A stretch of 64,000 bases of DNA from Paenibacillus plantiphilus (GCF_927798095.1 NZ_CAKMMF010000020.1:48903-112902), one strand, 5' to 3'. Shown: positions 36,482 to 45,326, counted from the first letter of the stretch. Made by a program: numbers and translations. The notes: generated by a model from the letters alone, not told the origin.

Positions 36482-37554
36482 GAAGCGGTGTCATCTCTTT
36501 AATTGCTGTCCTCTTCGGGCTGCTGGCAGGGGCTGTATTGATGGCGGTTACCGGTCATAGCCCGATCACAGGTTATATGTATTTGTTCGAAGGCGGCTTG
36601 AAAAGTCCGGAGAGAATCGGGGACACGCTCGCAACGGCGACACCGCTCATATTCACAGGGCTATCGGTGGCCTTCGCTTTCCGTACGGGGCTGTTCAATA
36701 TCGGCGCAGCGGGCCAGATGCTGCTCGGGGGCTTCCTCGCGTCAGCAGTAGGGCTCAGTCTGGACCTGCCCAAGCCGCTGCTGCTGCTCGTTATGATCAT
36801 CGCCGGATTCGTGGGCGGGGCGCTGTGGGCGGTCGTTCCGGGCATTCTAAAGGCCAAATACAACGTACATGAGGTCGTTTCGACGATTATGATGAACTGG
36901 ATCGCATATTGGACGGTCTATTATGCGGTGCCCGCTTATTTTAAAGGAGAGTTTCTGGAGACGGAGTCGAAGCTGCTGCCGGAAGCGGCTACTTTGAATG
37001 TGCCTTTCCTTAGCGAAATGTTTGGCGGCTCTTACATCAATCTTGGATTGTTCCTGGCGGTGATCGCCGTTATTGTGTTTGCTTTTATTATTAATCGGAC
37101 GACGCTGGGCTACGAGCTGAAGGCGGTTGGCCTGAACCGGCATTCTGCGGAATATGCGGGCATAGCCGTTAATCGCAGCATTGTGCTGTCGATGGTTATT
37201 GCAGGGGGGCTCGCTGGGCTGGGCGGAGTGGCACAGTACGCGGGCAATGCGGCTAATATTCAGATAGGGATTTTGCCGTCACAGGGGTTTGATGGCATTG
37301 CTGTCGCGCTGTTAGGGGCAAATACGCCGGTTGGCGTTCTGTTGTCCGCGCTCTTCTTCGGCTTGCTGTATTCGGGAAGAGGCTTCATGAATGCGATGAC
37401 AGAGATACCGCCGGAAATCGCCAATTCCATCATTGCGATCATCATTTATTTTGCAGCTACAAGCATTCTGATAGAACGATTGGTGAGATGGCTCATCAGG
37501 CGGCGCTCGTCAGGCGCATCAGCGCGATCATCAGCTGAAAGGAAGGTGGATTGA
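36478..37554 (+). CDS. nupP: Nucleoside ABC transporter permease 1
   Basis: 358 residues, BPD_transp_2 type, with about eight to ten membrane helices (AFRTGLFNIGAAGQMLLGG is the hallmark segment; GLNRHSAEYAGIAVNRSIVLSMVIAGGLAGLGG near the C-terminal half). With the next gene it forms the channel. Overlapping ATGA with the ATPase gene. A basic Ser/Arg-rich tail ends the protein. Confidence 0.92.
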   Translation: MRSGVISLIAVLFGLLAGAVLMAVTGHSPITGYMYLFEGGLKSPERIGDTLATATPLIFTGLSVAFAFRTGLFNIGAAGQMLLGGFLASAVGLSLDLPKPLLLLVMIIAGFVGGALWAVVPGILKAKYNVHEVVSTIMMNWIAYWTVYYAVPAYFKGEFLETESKLLPEAATLNVPFLSEMFGGSYINLGLFLAVIAVIVFAFIINRTTLGYELKAVGLNRHSAEYAGIAVNRSIVLSMVIAGGLAGLGGVAQYAGNAANIQIGILPSQGFDGIAVALLGANTPVGVLLSALFFGLLYSGRGFMNAMTEIPPEIANSIIAIIIYFAATSILIERLVRWLIRRRSSGASARSSAERKVD

Positions 37555-37556
37555 TC

Positions 37557-38510
37557 ATGTGGACAACGATTGTACAAATTATGCCGTACGCTATTGTGTT
37601 CACGATTCCACTTCTCATTACGGCGCTTGGCGCGTTGTTCAGCGAACGAAGCGGTATCGTCAATATCGGGCTTGAAGGGCTAATGGTGGTTGGGGCATTC
37701 GCGGGCGCCTTCGTTATATTCAAGTTCCAAGAGCTATGGCCCCATAATGTCGCAGCGCTATGGTTGGGACTGCTGGCGGCCATGCTTGTGGGTGTGCTGT
37801 TCTCGCTCCTGCACGCATTTGCCAGTATCAATCTGAGCGCGAATCAGATTATAAGCGGGACAGCGATTAATATGATCGCTGGCGCTATCACGGTATTCCT
37901 GGCCAGAAATATGACAGGCAGCGGGAACATCCGCATTACAAGCGGATTTAGCCGCTATGATGTCCCGCTGTTCTCAGAAATTCCGATTATCGGCAAGCTG
38001 CTGTTCACGGGCACGTATGACACGACATGGCTGATTCTTCTTATCGTGGCAGTGAGCACCATCGTGCTGTACAAGACCCCCTTCGGGCTTCGTCTTCGGG
38101 CATGCGGAGAGCATCCGCATGCGGCGGAGGCGGCTGGGATCAATGTTAAAAAAATGCGCTATATGGGCGTTATGATCTCGGGAGCATTCGCTGGTCTTGG
38201 CGGGGCAATTATTATCGTAACCTTCGCGGGCGAGTTTACCGGAAGTGTATCCGGTCTTGGATTCCTTGCGCTTGCGTCCCTTATTTTCGGGCAATGGAAG
38301 CCGCTGGGCATTCTTGCAGCTACGCTGTTCTTTGGCTTTGCCAGCACAGTGGCGAATGTATCGCAAGTGATTCCGTCGCTTGCTGTTTTTCCGCCGGTCA
38401 TCCTCAAGGTATTCCCGTATGTCGTCACACTGCTGGCGCTGATCGTCTTCTCGAAGTCGTCGCGAGCGCCGCAGGCGGCAGGGGAGCCATTCGATTCGGG
38501 CAAGCGGTAA
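37557..38510 (+). CDS. nupQ: Nucleoside ABC transporter permease 2
   Basis: About 317 residues. Family segments are FSERSGIVNIGLEGLMVVGAFAG and GEHPHAAEAAGINVKKMRYMGVMISGAFAGLGGA. The ATG at 37557, with GGAAGGTGG 7 bases upstream, is preferred to the TTG at 37551 that overlaps the previous stop. After the stop the same frame continues for about 37 codons of Gly/Ser/Asn-rich sequence before a second stop. Confidence 0.92.
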   Translation: MWTTIVQIMPYAIVFTIPLLITALGALFSERSGIVNIGLEGLMVVGAFAGAFVIFKFQELWPHNVAALWLGLLAAMLVGVLFSLLHAFASINLSANQIISGTAINMIAGAITVFLARNMTGSGNIRITSGFSRYDVPLFSEIPIIGKLLFTGTYDTTWLILLIVAVSTIVLYKTPFGLRLRACGEHPHAAEAAGINVKKMRYMGVMISGAFAGLGGAIIIVTFAGEFTGSVSGLGFLALASLIFGQWKPLGILAATLFFGFASTVANVSQVIPSLAVFPPVILKVFPYVVTLLALIVFSKSSRAPQAAGEPFDSGKR

Positions 38511-38525
38511 CGGATTGTTTGTACT

Positions 38526-38622
38526 GGCAGTGGCGGTAATGGCAGTAATGGCAGCATGGCGGCAGTGGCGGTGGCATCGAGCAATAGCAACGGCAATAGC
38601 AATGGCCTTAGCGGCGGCTGAT
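38526..38622 (+). repeat. In-frame Gly/Ser/Asn-rich tract after the permease stop
   Basis: GGC/AGT/AAT-type codons in the permease's own frame, behind the TAA at 38508. They would encode a GSGGNGSNGS-like and SNSNGNSNGLSGG-like tail ended by TGA. It looks like the tract in the YesM-type kinase gene. It is probably non-coding now. Confidence 0.55.
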
Positions 38623-39405
38623 TTATCGCTTGCTGTAGCCCTTCCGCTTGTGGAAGGATACGGATCTGTATCGGAGCGCCAGCCGCCTGCGCTTTTCGCT
38701 GGTTAGTCCTGCGGCATTCATCGACAAGCTCTTGTTGAGCGCGGGTCTTAAATTGTATTTGCCGGGATAGCGGGAGTGGTAATCATTGCCGTAGGTCTCG
38801 AACTCGGAGAAGGCGAATTGCCGATTCTTGTTCATACTGCGCAAGATGGCATTGTACCAGCGAGTACCGTGCCTGGCCTCGATGCCCTGCTTCAGCCTCC
38901 TGACCTTGGCGCGCTCCAAGAGCATGTAGTGTGTGACGAACGAGACGGGAGAGGCGGCCTTGCGCCCCATCAGCTTTTTATAGGTGCGAAAATATTCCGG
39001 CTGGCTCCATCTTCGATAGTAGAAGATGGTCCGGCCCTTATTTGCTGTAAAGGCATGCGGACGAATGAGTACGGTATCGGCATCGATAACGAGATAATAG
39101 CGCTGCTTGCTCAACTTGTCGCCGCTCAGCTTCAACAGCTGCTGGTACAGCCAGCCGGACCTGTTCCAGGTTTTCGACTGATAGTGTATGCTGCTCTTCG
39201 CAATAGGCAGTACGGTCCTCTCATTAACGAACGTGCAGCCCTTGCGGCTGCATAGCTGCTTCATCCGCTTGGTGTCCGGCGAGATGATCAGAATTTTGCC
39301 AATAGGGTGTTTAACCATCGTTCTGACGCTGTCGATCACGTAGGGGAGCGTCTCCAGGTCCTTCTCTATTGCTGGAATCATAATATCTATTGTCGGAAGC
39401 GGCAT
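38623..39405 (-). CDS. DUF6492-like putative glycosyltransferase
   Basis: About 260 residues. The N-terminal LPTIDIMIPAIEKDLETLPYVIDSV and the YYLVIDADTVLIRP segment (DxD-like motif) suggest a GT-A fold nucleotide-sugar transferase of the DUF6492 type. The C-terminus is strongly basic (RKRRLALRYRSVSFHKRKGYSKR-like). The ATG at 39405, 9 bases after GGAG, is chosen over the one at 39441. The acceptor is unknown. It is convergent with the nucleoside permease and divergent from the phosphotransferase gene. Confidence 0.7.
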   Translation of the reverse strand: MPLPTIDIMIPAIEKDLETLPYVIDSVRTMVKHPIGKILIISPDTKRMKQLCSRKGCTFVNERTVLPIAKSSIHYQSKTWNRSGWLYQQLLKLSGDKLSKQRYYLVIDADTVLIRPHAFTANKGRTIFYYRRWSQPEYFRTYKKLMGRKAASPVSFVTHYMLLERAKVRRLKQGIEARHGTRWYNAILRSMNKNRQFAFSEFETYGNDYHSRYPGKYNLRPALNKSLSMNAAGLTSEKRRRLALRYRSVSFHKRKGYSKR

Positions 39406-39512
39406 TCTCTTCAGCTCCAATGGATAGGATTTTCTGTACACAGGATATGTTGCAGCCTGAGGGTTGGTTCGAATGGTTCTGATGGAATAATAATGGAAGG
39501 GGACGGTGTGTA

Positions 39513-40502
39513 TTGAAGAAGCAGGGGAATGCTAGCGGGGTGAGTGCATTTCCTGCTGATATTGTGCTGCCGGATGGCTCGCTAAATGGCAAATGGGCCC
39601 TGCGGAGCGAGGTGCTGTATCGCGGAATGAATGGACAAGCCGTAGAACGGTTCTACATGTCTGCCTCACCGCAAAGCTATATTTTCAAGCCGCTCACGAA
39701 TAGTGGGCAGTGGGGACAGGAGAAGTGGGTGTACGAGAATGTCCTGCCTGCTTTTCCGCCTTTGTATCCTAAAATGCTGGCTGAATCGGCGGACCCTGAT
39801 ACGGGGCGGCATTGGATTATTTTCGAAGATATCGGAAATCTGCATCATATGTTTAGTGAAGCTGCTGCGCTAAAGCTGGTAGAAAGCGTCGCTTGGTGGC
39901 ATGCGCTGCCCACGGACCGATGGACCGAATTCCCGTTGAAGGGGCCGAAGCCCCAGGTGGAGGAGATGGCGGCGGAGCTGCTTAGGAATGAACCTGGGAT
40001 GAAGCAGCTGCTTGCAAAGCTCTCTGTAGCTGTGCCAGAGGCTATATGGGAGCTTATCCGCGATATATTGGAGCGGGAGCCCTCCTCAACAACGCCAAGG
40101 GTACTCTGTCATGGCGACCTTCATCTGGGGAATTATGCGCAGGTGGACGGAAGAATCGTCGTTCTGGATTGGGAGCATGCCCACCTAAGCTCGCCCTATT
40201 GGGATTTGTACCATATTATCGACATGTCTCATCCTTCTTTCCCGAAGACAGTTACGAGCAGTGTTCGAACGGGGATTTTGCTTGCTTACAGAGAACAAAG
40301 TCGCAGCTTCGCGCATCGGTCAGAATCGGAAGAGGAATTCATACGGGGGTATGCACAATTTGCTTGTGTGTTCTCGCTCTGGATGCTGAGCTTGATAGCT
40401 GGGGATCTGGCCAGAGGGGCTGCCAAGTGGCCGCAAGAGCAGCTGGAGAGGCAGCTGCAGGAGGCGATGGCAAGCTTGAACCAGTGTGCGGAGCTGTTGT
40501 GA
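39513..40502 (+). CDS. Aminoglycoside phosphotransferase (APH)-family kinase
   Basis: 329 residues. The Brenner-type catalytic motif is VLCHGDLHLGNY, and the metal-binding site is VVLDWEHAHLSS; the hinge-like IIFEDIGNLHH lies upstream. The family phosphorylates aminoglycosides, choline, homoserine or sugars, so a resistance role should not be assumed. TTG start with GGGG upstream. A GGGAAG-type spacing suggests moderate translation. Confidence 0.85.
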   Translation: MKKQGNASGVSAFPADIVLPDGSLNGKWALRSEVLYRGMNGQAVERFYMSASPQSYIFKPLTNSGQWGQEKWVYENVLPAFPPLYPKMLAESADPDTGRHWIIFEDIGNLHHMFSEAAALKLVESVAWWHALPTDRWTEFPLKGPKPQVEEMAAELLRNEPGMKQLLAKLSVAVPEAIWELIRDILEREPSSTTPRVLCHGDLHLGNYAQVDGRIVVLDWEHAHLSSPYWDLYHIIDMSHPSFPKTVTSSVRTGILLAYREQSRSFAHRSESEEEFIRGYAQFACVFSLWMLSLIAGDLARGAAKWPQEQLERQLQEAMASLNQCAELL

Positions 40503-40652
40503 GTGAAGCGCAGTGGGGCGCACAGGGAATAGTGTTGGCGAGAGTTGGGGATACCACATGTTACTGTTACGCTGGCGTGAAGGCTACGTGTTCAGAAATC
40601 GAGAATGGGGTAATAGATATCATTCACGATTACTGCAAAGGAGGCGGCAAGT

Positions 40653-40940
40653 ATGGTGATGAAGGATCAAGATGACAGGGATCTGGTTACCCAAAGGGAC
40701 ATCGATCCCGATTATGGATTGTTTGTCGATGAGGCTGCAGAGGCTGCTGTTCCGGCTGCTGAAGATGAGCTGCTGGAGATTTATCCCTATGATGAAGTGC
40801 TGCGAGTCGATGAGGACAGAGTGTCAAAGGCGGAGGATAGAATGGGCAATAGCCCTGTTGATCCGGCGGCGCCGAAGGATGAATTCCACGGCACAGACCT
40901 GCTCAATGGCGTAGGCCATGAGCCCGAGCACGAGGATTGA
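40653..40940 (+). CDS. Small highly acidic protein of unknown function
   Basis: 95 residues, rich in Asp and Glu, with few hydrophobic residues (DDRDLVTQRDIDPDYG, EDELLEIYPYDEVLRVDEDR). It is probably cytoplasmic and partly disordered. AAAGGAGG lies 8 bases before the ATG, so it is likely translated. I do not recognise it. Confidence 0.65.
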   Translation: MVMKDQDDRDLVTQRDIDPDYGLFVDEAAEAAVPAAEDELLEIYPYDEVLRVDEDRVSKAEDRMGNSPVDPAAPKDEFHGTDLLNGVGHEPEHED

Positions 40941-41080
40941 AGCAACATGATACGAGGATGTTCCGAGAGCGGAATGCTGCTCATGGGACATCCTCATTGT
41001 TTCGTGGGAGGAGCTATGTATATACACCCTGAAGGAGGTGCGATAAAATTGGATTATCTAATGGGAGGGACATGATCCTA

Positions 41081-41182
41081 ATGACAACTACAACGATCAG
41101 TAAGTGGGGCAATAGCAATGCTGTCCGCATTCCAGAAGGGCTCGTATTTTCTGGCGCCGTGAAGGGAAAGGGCCGATGTTAA
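41081..41182 (+). pseudogene. Truncated MazE/AbrB-type antitoxin
   Basis: 33 residues. The first 18 (TTTTISKWGNSNAVRIP) are the strand-loop-strand start of a MazE/PemI AbrB-fold antitoxin. The rest (residues 22-33) is unrelated and the frame stops before the second half of the fold. GGGAGGG lies upstream. A complete MazE is about 75-85 residues. No toxin gene follows; the exonuclease gene starts inside its last codons. It is likely a remnant joined to foreign sequence. Confidence 0.75.
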
Positions 41183-41850
41183 TCCCTCGAATTGTTCAGG
41201 AAGATAGGTATCAGTACAAAATTGAAAATATAAGAATAGAAAATGTATTGCATAGAAAATATTGCGTTTTCGATCTAGAAGGTACCGGTCCTGATGAGAA
41301 ACATGATCATATTACCCAAATAGGCGCAATCTTTGTTGAGAATGGTGCAATAGATTATAGTAGAACATTCGTATCACTCGTCAAATCCCCGAAACGAATT
41401 CCACCTGAAATAGAGAAATTCACTAATATAAATAACCTTGATTTAGAGTCTGCCCCTGCTTTTAAAGAAGTGATGAGGGATTTTTTTGATTTTATCGGTG
41501 ATGATGCAATTTTGGTAGCACAATGTGGTTTCGAATATGATTACCACTTGCTCAGTAATGAATGGATAAGAAATGAGATGATGGGTGTTCAGTTGATGAC
41601 AATGGATACCAAGGTACTCTTTGCTGCTATCCATCCTGAAATAAAGGCTACGTATTCAACCGACTTTTTATTGCGTTATTATAATATTGACTCGGATGAT
41701 GTACCTCGACATAACGCCTTGGGCGACAGTATATTAGTTGCAAGAATACTATGCTCAATACTGAAAGAATACAAGCAGCACCAAATACAGGATTTAAATG
41801 TAGATAGAGAATTACTTATTCAAAAATATATTAGAACCCCGCTAAGTTAA
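41176..41850 (+). CDS. DEDDh 3'-5' exonuclease (DnaQ-like)
   Basis: 224 residues. Exo I motif VFDLEGTGPD (D33, E35), Exo II region AQCGFEYDYHLL (D122), and Exo III RHNALGDS (H179, D184) give the DEDDh set. It would remove nucleotides from 3' ends of DNA or RNA. GGAAAGGG precedes the ATG, which overlaps the end of the mazE remnant by seven bases. It is AT-richer than the flanking genes, suggesting transfer. Exo II lacks the usual AHN/NxxFD wording. Confidence 0.87.
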   Translation: MLIPRIVQEDRYQYKIENIRIENVLHRKYCVFDLEGTGPDEKHDHITQIGAIFVENGAIDYSRTFVSLVKSPKRIPPEIEKFTNINNLDLESAPAFKEVMRDFFDFIGDDAILVAQCGFEYDYHLLSNEWIRNEMMGVQLMTMDTKVLFAAIHPEIKATYSTDFLLRYYNIDSDDVPRHNALGDSILVARILCSILKEYKQHQIQDLNVDRELLIQKYIRTPLS

Positions 41851-41880
41851 GCTTGAATACAGCAACGGCATGGCTGTCAG

Positions 41881-42900
41881 TTATTCGAAATGCTCAAGAA
41901 CAACTTTGCCAATGGTGCTGCCCGACTCCAGTAGGGCATGAGCATGACGCAGATTAGCGGCATTGATGGGCGTTAGCCGTGTAGCCATCGTTGTGCGAAG
42001 CTCGCCGGAATCAATCAGCTGGGCGATGGTGTTCAACAGCCGATGCTGCTCTAGCATATCGGGTGTCTCGTACATTGCTCTTGTAAACATGAACTCCCAT
42101 ACGAATGTAGCGCTCTTATTCTTGAGCAGCGTGAGGTTCAGCGGCTCCTTTGCTTGCACAATGGAGCAGATGGCGCCTTGAGGCGCAATGGTCTCTGCCA
42201 TCTGTGTCCAATACGTATCGGTCAGATGCAGGCAGAAAATATAGTCCACCCACTTGAAGCCAAGCGCCTTGAGCTGCGGGGCGAATGGCTCATGGTGATT
42301 AATAATATGGGCGGCTCCATGATCCAGCGCCCATTGGGCGGATTCGGGACGGGATGCTGTAGCGATGACGGTCAAACCGTACTTGCTGGCGATCTGTGTA
42401 GCGATGGAGCCTACGCCGCCAGCTCCGCCGATTATAAGTATTGTTTTGCCAGTATTATTGGCTGGCTCGGTTGATGCGCCCAGCCTGTCGAATATGCCTT
42501 CCCAGGCTGTGATGGCGGTTAAGGGAAGTGCGGCAGCCTCTGCGAAGCTCAATGTATTAGGCTTTCTGCCGACGATACGTTCATCAACGAGGTGGAATTC
42601 ACTATTGCAGCCAGGTCGGACGATACTTCCGGCATAATACACTTCGTCACCAGGCTTGAACAGTGTGCAATCCGGCCCGACGGCTTCAACTATTCCTGCT
42701 GCGTCCCAGCCGATTACGTTCGGGGCGTCTTCAGAGCCTTCTTTGAACGCGCGGATTTTGACATCAACAGGATTAACAGAGATTGCTTTCACTTGTACGA
42801 GCAGGTCGCGTCCTGCTGCGGCGGGCTTCTCAAGTATGAGATCAATGAGGCTTTCCGGGTTGTCGATGGGCAGACAGCGATGGTATCCTATTGCTTTCAT
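41881..42900 (-). CDS. Zinc-type quinone oxidoreductase / alcohol dehydrogenase family protein
   Basis: 339 residues. The GroES-like N-terminal half (VKAISVNPVDVKIRAF, GWDAAGIVEAVG, FKPGDEVYYAGS) and the Rossmann domain (ILIIGGAGGVGSIATQIASKYGL) place it with NADPH:quinone oxidoreductases of the ZADH type. No structural zinc cysteines are seen. It probably reduces quinones or enones with NADPH. AAAGGA lies 10 bases before the ATG. Confidence 0.9.
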   Translation of the reverse strand: MKAIGYHRCLPIDNPESLIDLILEKPAAAGRDLLVQVKAISVNPVDVKIRAFKEGSEDAPNVIGWDAAGIVEAVGPDCTLFKPGDEVYYAGSIVRPGCNSEFHLVDERIVGRKPNTLSFAEAAALPLTAITAWEGIFDRLGASTEPANNTGKTILIIGGAGGVGSIATQIASKYGLTVIATASRPESAQWALDHGAAHIINHHEPFAPQLKALGFKWVDYIFCLHLTDTYWTQMAETIAPQGAICSIVQAKEPLNLTLLKNKSATFVWEFMFTRAMYETPDMLEQHRLLNTIAQLIDSGELRTTMATRLTPINAANLRHAHALLESGSTIGKVVLEHFE

Positions 42901-42998
42901 GCGCTCACAATCCTTTCCCTGCGTACTTGGTTCTTGGATTTATTATAGGCGATAATAGCAGGATATTCCATATGCAGTGGCGGCCCAAGTGCAGCAAC

Positions 42999-43706
42999 TC
43001 ACTTATGCATCATGTGCGAGTCTGCGTGCCTCCACCAAATACCTGCGCACTCCGGCACTGTAATCCAATTATTCTCGACTACCTGATCTGCAATCCCGTC
43101 ACCGAAAAAGAAGCGGGTCAGTCTCTCGGCCTCTTCGATGCTGTCAAATACCAGGTCTGTTCGGATTACTTGGCGGGAGAAGCCGTATTCTTGCTCTAGA
43201 GCCGTGTAATAGCTTTGGAGAAAATCTGGAGGGGACGGCGTTGCTGTCCCTGTTCCCAATGTTTCAATAATAATTATCGTACCTCCAGGACGAAGAATGC
43301 GTGTGAGCTCGCGCATAACAGTGCGGATATTCGTCTGCCAGTCGGGAACATTGGTGCTGCCTAGATAACAAATGCTCCACCCTGCAACGATCAGATCTGC
43401 GCTCCCATCAGCAAGTGGAAGCTTGCGATGATCCGCCACAGCGGTCTGCCAATTCGCAAGTCCTGCTTGGCGCAGCCTGTCTGCTGTGACAGCAAGCATA
43501 GACGCTGAAGCATCGAGCGCTATAATGGACCCCGCCTTGGGCGCTAACACTGTGGTTAGTCTGCCAGTGCCTGCGCCAATATCGACGATGTCCAGTCCCT
43601 CGTAGGCTCTTATTGCATCGATATACGTGTGCAGATCCTGCTGGGTGGAAATAAGCTGATGGTACTTCTGTGCTTCTTGTTCATAAATCTCATCATGATT
43701 GGGCAT
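42999..43706 (-). CDS. SAM-dependent methyltransferase (class I)
   Basis: 235 residues. Motif I LDIVDIGAGTGRLT (about 38-51), motif II IIALDAS, and the later LRPGGTIIIIETLG are typical of methyltransferase type 11. The start at 43706 has GAAGGAGG before it; the longer frame to 43820 has no ribosome site. The substrate is unknown. It follows the MerR-methyltransferase fusion on the same strand at 145 bases and may share its control. Confidence 0.88.
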   Translation of the reverse strand: MPNHDEIYEQEAQKYHQLISTQQDLHTYIDAIRAYEGLDIVDIGAGTGRLTTVLAPKAGSIIALDASASMLAVTADRLRQAGLANWQTAVADHRKLPLADGSADLIVAGWSICYLGSTNVPDWQTNIRTVMRELTRILRPGGTIIIIETLGTGTATPSPPDFLQSYYTALEQEYGFSRQVIRTDLVFDSIEEAERLTRFFFGDGIADQVVENNWITVPECAGIWWRHADSHMMHK

Positions 43707-43850
43707 GAATACAAACCTCCTTCGTTTCCACCATCGTAAATGTTGACGCAACGAGAAGGTCAAGCATGATATTGGTCGCTGTACCAAGTTGTTCTGTAAG
43801 GTGCTGAACCGAAGCTGCAATATGGCGATTGCGACAAGCTTGCGTGTGCG

Positions 43851-44879
43851 TTAATCCCCTTGTGTTCCCCGTATCGGAATGGCGTACACAATATGCAGCC
43901 TGCGATTAAGTTGCTTCTGCTTCGTGACATATCCATTGTCTTCGAACCATTGGAGCAGGGAGGGCAGGGAGATGTTGTCCTCCATTGGATCGAGGTCCCT
44001 TTGTTCAGCATCTGCGGCGGCAGGACCGCTATTCATTAGATCAGCGATGCAGATTCGGCCGTGCGACCGTGCGACTCTGCGCATTTCCTCCAATGCAAGC
44101 ACCTGCTGCTCCTCCGTCAGATGATGAAAGGCAAAGCTGCTCACGATAAAATGAAACTGACCGCCAAGATAAGGGAGCGCCAGAAAGTTGCCCAGTCTTG
44201 TATCCATAGCAGGGTATTTAGTCTGACAGAGGCGAAGCATTTCTTTGGACTGATCGACACCGGACATAAGAGCGCCCCTGTCCATCAGCCTGCCTGCCAG
44301 ATTGCCTGTTCCCGTTCCGATATCGAGCCCAAGCTCCCCTTGAATCGGTGCTACCCACTTCACGAGCTCCTCCAACGCGAGCTCATAGTCCATATAAGTG
44401 CCGGAATTGCCTGTCACTCTTATGTCATGCGTCGAGGCCAATCGGTTGAAATTCCATTTGTCCTGCCAATTGCCGCGCTGCTCCCGCATTTGCTTGGAGT
44501 GAGCCGCGAGGCAATAAATATCTTCCAGAGGAAGTGTATGATTATTCTTGAGCAGGGAAATCATATGGTCTGTCGTCTCAATGACCTGCCTGATCTCCAG
44601 CCATTGCTTCATCATGACAGAGCGTTGGAGCTCCAGATAATAGTGCAGCTCCCCATGCCCCTTGGAATCGATCTCCTGGAGCGCCTGCTTGATATTAGAC
44701 AGCGGCATGCCGGCTTCTCGGAGCGAAATAATCGTTTGGAGCCGCCAAATATCCTTTTCCTCGAAGGTGCGATACGAATTATGTGTTTCCTTACGGGGGG
44801 ACAGCAACCCTTTCTCTTCGTAAAAACGGATGGCTCGCGCCGATATGTTGAGCTTGTCTGCCAATTCCTTGATCTTCAC
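43851..44879 (-). CDS. MerR-type DNA-binding domain fused to a SAM methyltransferase
   Basis: 342 residues. The N-terminal MerR winged helix (MKIKELADKLNISARAIRFYEEKGLLSP, LREAGMPLSNIKQ) is followed by a coiled region with HMISLLKNNHTLP, then a class I methyltransferase (motif I ELGLDIGTGTGNLAG at about 182-195; FIVSSFAFHHLTEEQQ). It could regulate transcription and methylate a ligand, or use SAM or a product as its effector. Start: ATG with GAAGGAG 7 bases upstream. Fusion and full length are seen directly; the role is inference. Confidence 0.87.
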   Translation of the reverse strand: MKIKELADKLNISARAIRFYEEKGLLSPRKETHNSYRTFEEKDIWRLQTIISLREAGMPLSNIKQALQEIDSKGHGELHYYLELQRSVMMKQWLEIRQVIETTDHMISLLKNNHTLPLEDIYCLAAHSKQMREQRGNWQDKWNFNRLASTHDIRVTGNSGTYMDYELALEELVKWVAPIQGELGLDIGTGTGNLAGRLMDRGALMSGVDQSKEMLRLCQTKYPAMDTRLGNFLALPYLGGQFHFIVSSFAFHHLTEEQQVLALEEMRRVARSHGRICIADLMNSGPAAADAEQRDLDPMEDNISLPSLLQWFEDNGYVTKQKQLNRRLHIVYAIPIRGTQGD

Positions 44880-44941
44880 AACAGCACACTCCTTCTTCCT
44901 TAATGATAAACATTAACGCAGCGTAAAAGTAAAGGGGAGGA

Positions 44942-44971
44942 TTGCTTTTTGTGAACACGATGTGGTATGAT
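44942..44971 (+). promoter_or_regulatory. Likely cold-shock gene promoter
   Basis: -35 TTGCTT (44942-44947), 18-base spacer, -10 TATGAT (44966-44971). Transcription from here gives a leader of about 135 bases containing the long hairpin at 44998-45057. Confidence 0.5.
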
Positions 44972-44997
44972 GAAATCACTCATATCGACGGAACCTT

Positions 44998-45057
44998 AAT
45001 TCACATATTGTAAAGGGTTGCATTGTGTTGGATGATACCTTTTACAATGTGTGAATT
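44998..45057 (+). promoter_or_regulatory. Long hairpin in the cold-shock mRNA leader
   Basis: AATTCACATATTGTAAAGGGT pairs with its mirror ACCTTTTACAATGTGTGAATT around an 18-base loop. In DNA there are two mismatches, both of which would be G-U pairs in RNA, so the 21-bp stem is unbroken as RNA. It lies in the leader of the cold-shock gene and could act as a temperature-sensing or stabilising structure. Confidence 0.75.
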
Positions 45058-45112
45058 TTATTTGTAATAAGAATAAATAAACATGTTAAATTTACTTTTG
45101 GAGGTAACACCC

Positions 45113-45313
45113 ATGCAAACAGGAACAGTTAAATGGTTTAACGCTGAGAAAGGCTTTGGCTTCATCGAAGTTGAAGGCGGCAACGATGTATTCGTACACT
45201 TCAGCGCAATCACTGGCGAAGGCTTCAAAACGTTGGACGAAGGACAACGCGTTGAATTCAACGTTGTTCAAGGCAACCGTGGACCACAAGCTGAGAACGT
45301 TGTAAAACTGTAA
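45113..45313 (+). CDS. csp: Cold-shock protein (CspA/CspB family)
   Basis: 66 residues, the usual size. RNP1 KGFGFIEV and RNP2 VFVHFSAI are present, with GTVKWFN at the start and GPQAENVV at the end. It is an RNA/single-stranded-DNA chaperone that keeps mRNA unfolded in the cold. The ATG at 45113 follows GGAGG by 7 bases; the upstream frame is leader. A long leader hairpin and a strong terminator flank it. Confidence 0.97.
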   Translation: MQTGTVKWFNAEKGFGFIEVEGGNDVFVHFSAITGEGFKTLDEGQRVEFNVVQGNRGPQAENVVKL

Positions 45314-45326
45314 GAACAACAAACCG

